In this document: positions 20,389 through 21,255 of the stretch, piece after piece
How the letters are laid out: every line of letters starts with the position of its first letter
Position numbering within the stretch: position 1 is the first letter of the stretch
Source: Chloroflexota bacterium
Lineage (GTDB): Bacteria; Chloroflexota; Dehalococcoidia; Lucifugimonadales; UBA1127
Assembly (NCBI GenBank): GCA_028873745.1
Contig: JAPPNT010000220.1
Span: 475-21,729 of the forward strand
Reading direction: 5' to 3'
DNA: 21,255 nucleotides
Made by a program: the position numbers and the translations under genes
The notes under the pieces: model-generated
What the model saw: the letters and a program-made list of their open reading frames with translations, nothing else
Database searches by the model: none
What the model was told of the DNA's origin: nothing

Positions 20389-21255
20389 CTACACCAGCGT
20401 CGGGTGGCCGGGGTTCTTCACCCTGGGAACGGTCTCGTCAAACGTGATGTCCCGGTCCTGGATCAGCGAGATCGATCGCAGCTGGTAGAGCCTGCCATCG
20501 CGGGGCACGTAGGGCTCCGAGCCCTCCATGATCTCCCGCGCGCCCCGCAGGTAGACCCGGCGCAGGTTGATGATCGCCGAGTCCGATGTGCCCAGGTGCT
20601 CCTTGGTGCGGTCGCAGATGGCGCCCATGCTCTCCTGGATGCCCGCGTCCTGCACCGAGCCGTTCTCGATGCCCGTGAAGTTGAAGTACTTCTGCATCTC
20701 CCGGTCGATGCCGTAGTCGTTGTCCCTGTTGACCGTGGCCCGCATGGTGCGGGGGTCCAGCTCCAGGTCGCTGGCGGGGTGGTTCTCGCCGGGGCGCAGC
20801 GGGCGGCTGGCGTTCCAGCTGTACGTGAACATCCAGCAGTTGTCGTCGTCCATGGGCACCCAGCCGTGGCCGCTGTAGGTCAGCTCGTCGGCGTTGCCCA
20901 GGCCGCCCGGAATGATGGTGAAGAAGGGCATCATGAAGGGCGTGATGCGCCAGTAGTACTCGCTGTCGCCGGAGTTGCGCTGCGCGCCGTACACGAAGCC
21001 GTACTCCGTGTCCTTCACGATGAAGCGCGGCGAGCTGTCGCCGATCATGGCGGACGGCTGCCCGCCGCTGTTGCGGCGCCGGGGCGCGTCGGGGTTGTCG
21101 CGCTGGTACGGCGTCAGGCCGGAGTGAAGGAAGGACACGTGGCTGGAGTCGATGCCGCCCTCGATGCCCTGCACGTAGTTGTTCTCCTGCAGCCGCCGGG
21201 ACACGACGCGGTGGTCATCCGGCACCATGGCCCAGCCCACCTCCGGCAGGTCGGG
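20389..21255 (-). CDS. Rieske aromatic ring-hydroxylating oxygenase, large subunit (C-terminal part, cut by window edge)
   Basis: The visible 288 residues are the catalytic part of a Rieske non-heme iron oxygenase of the phthalate 4,5-dioxygenase/O-demethylase kind. The frame runs open through the window edge, so the N-terminal Rieske [2Fe-2S] domain lies outside. The mononuclear-iron site is visible as GIEGGIDSSHVSFLHSG, giving the D-x-x-H-x-x-x-x-H pattern with two iron-ligand histidines. Near the C-terminus QESMGAICDRTKEHLGTSD is a conserved block of the phthalate-dioxygenase group. Such enzymes hydroxylate or demethylate aromatic substrates using electrons from a separate reductase, which is not in this window. 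The gene ends before a strong palindrome and upstream of the YciI-like gene. Substrate unknown. Confidence 0.93.
   Translation of the reverse strand, partial: PDLPEVGWAMVPDDHRVVSRRLQENNYVQGIEGGIDSSHVSFLHSGLTPYQRDNPDAPRRRNSGGQPSAMIGDSSPRFIVKDTEYGFVYGAQRNSGDSEYYWRITPFMMPFFTIIPGGLGNADELTYSGHGWVPMDDDNCWMFTYSWNASRPLRPGENHPASDLELDPRTMRATVNRDNDYGIDREMQKYFNFTGIENGSVQDAGIQESMGAICDRTKEHLGTSDSAIINLRRVYLRGAREIMEGSEPYVPRDGRLYQLRSISLIQDRDITFDETVPRVKNPGHPTLV

Noticed and set aside
1..21255. tRNA, rRNA, CRISPR array, insertion sequence or prophage
   Set aside because: No cloverleaf-like or rRNA sequence, no regularly spaced repeats, and no transposase, integrase or phage structural gene was seen on either strand.

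Overview
The window is GC-rich bacterial chromosome, about two-thirds G+C by eye, packed with metabolic genes. Most are on the minus strand. There are no rRNA or tRNA genes, no CRISPR array and no recognisable transposase. The gene mix suggests an environmental Chloroflexota, possibly a Dehalococcoidia/SAR202-like lineage: two luciferase-like flavin monooxygenases, an HpaB-type flavin hydroxylase, a Rieske ring-hydroxylating oxygenase, a MetE-like barrel protein, a flavin-binding split-barrel fusion and two MFS_3-type exporters. This placement is inferred from gene content only; no phylogenetic marker is present.

Left part (1-6357). A C-rich low-complexity edge comes first, followed by an F420/FMN luciferase-like oxidoreductase and an oligopeptide-type ABC solute-binding lipoprotein that has its own promoter and terminator. 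Next is a tight two-gene unit, HpaB-like hydroxylase then MetE-like protein, with an 8-bp gap. A small plus-strand membrane protein stands divergent to it.

Middle (6401-11510). A minus-strand series encodes a DinB-like protein, an alpha/beta hydrolase and a second luciferase-like monooxygenase. Upstream of these are an MFS transporter and a small cupin. A short plus-strand gene with a textbook ribosome binding site and a GAPxGNxNAxKHG motif diverges from the cupin gene and is followed by palindromes.

C1 locus (11511-16341). Formate-tetrahydrofolate ligase (fhs, minus) is divergent from a plus-strand operon of methylenetetrahydrofolate reductase, an unassigned SAM-methyltransferase-like protein and a homocysteine S-methyltransferase-domain protein. 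Together they could carry formate carbon to methyl-THF and on to methionine, or run the reverse way to oxidise methyl groups. FolD/Fch-type steps would have to be encoded elsewhere.

Right part (16338-21255). All genes are minus: a zinc alcohol dehydrogenase lacking the structural-zinc cysteines, an NTF2-like/PPOX fusion, a second MFS transporter that appears to start at ATC, a YciI-like protein, and the C-terminal part of a Rieske oxygenase cut by the window edge.

Four dispersed palindromic elements sharing the core CCGTTCGCCCT or a close variant lie just 3' of minus-strand genes and look like a REP-type family. The most notable observations are the metF/methyltransferase-like/homocysteine-methyltransferase operon, the hydroxylase/MetE-like pair, the apparent ATC start, the atypical dehydrogenase and the repeat family. 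No clearly new multi-gene defence or mobile system is evident.
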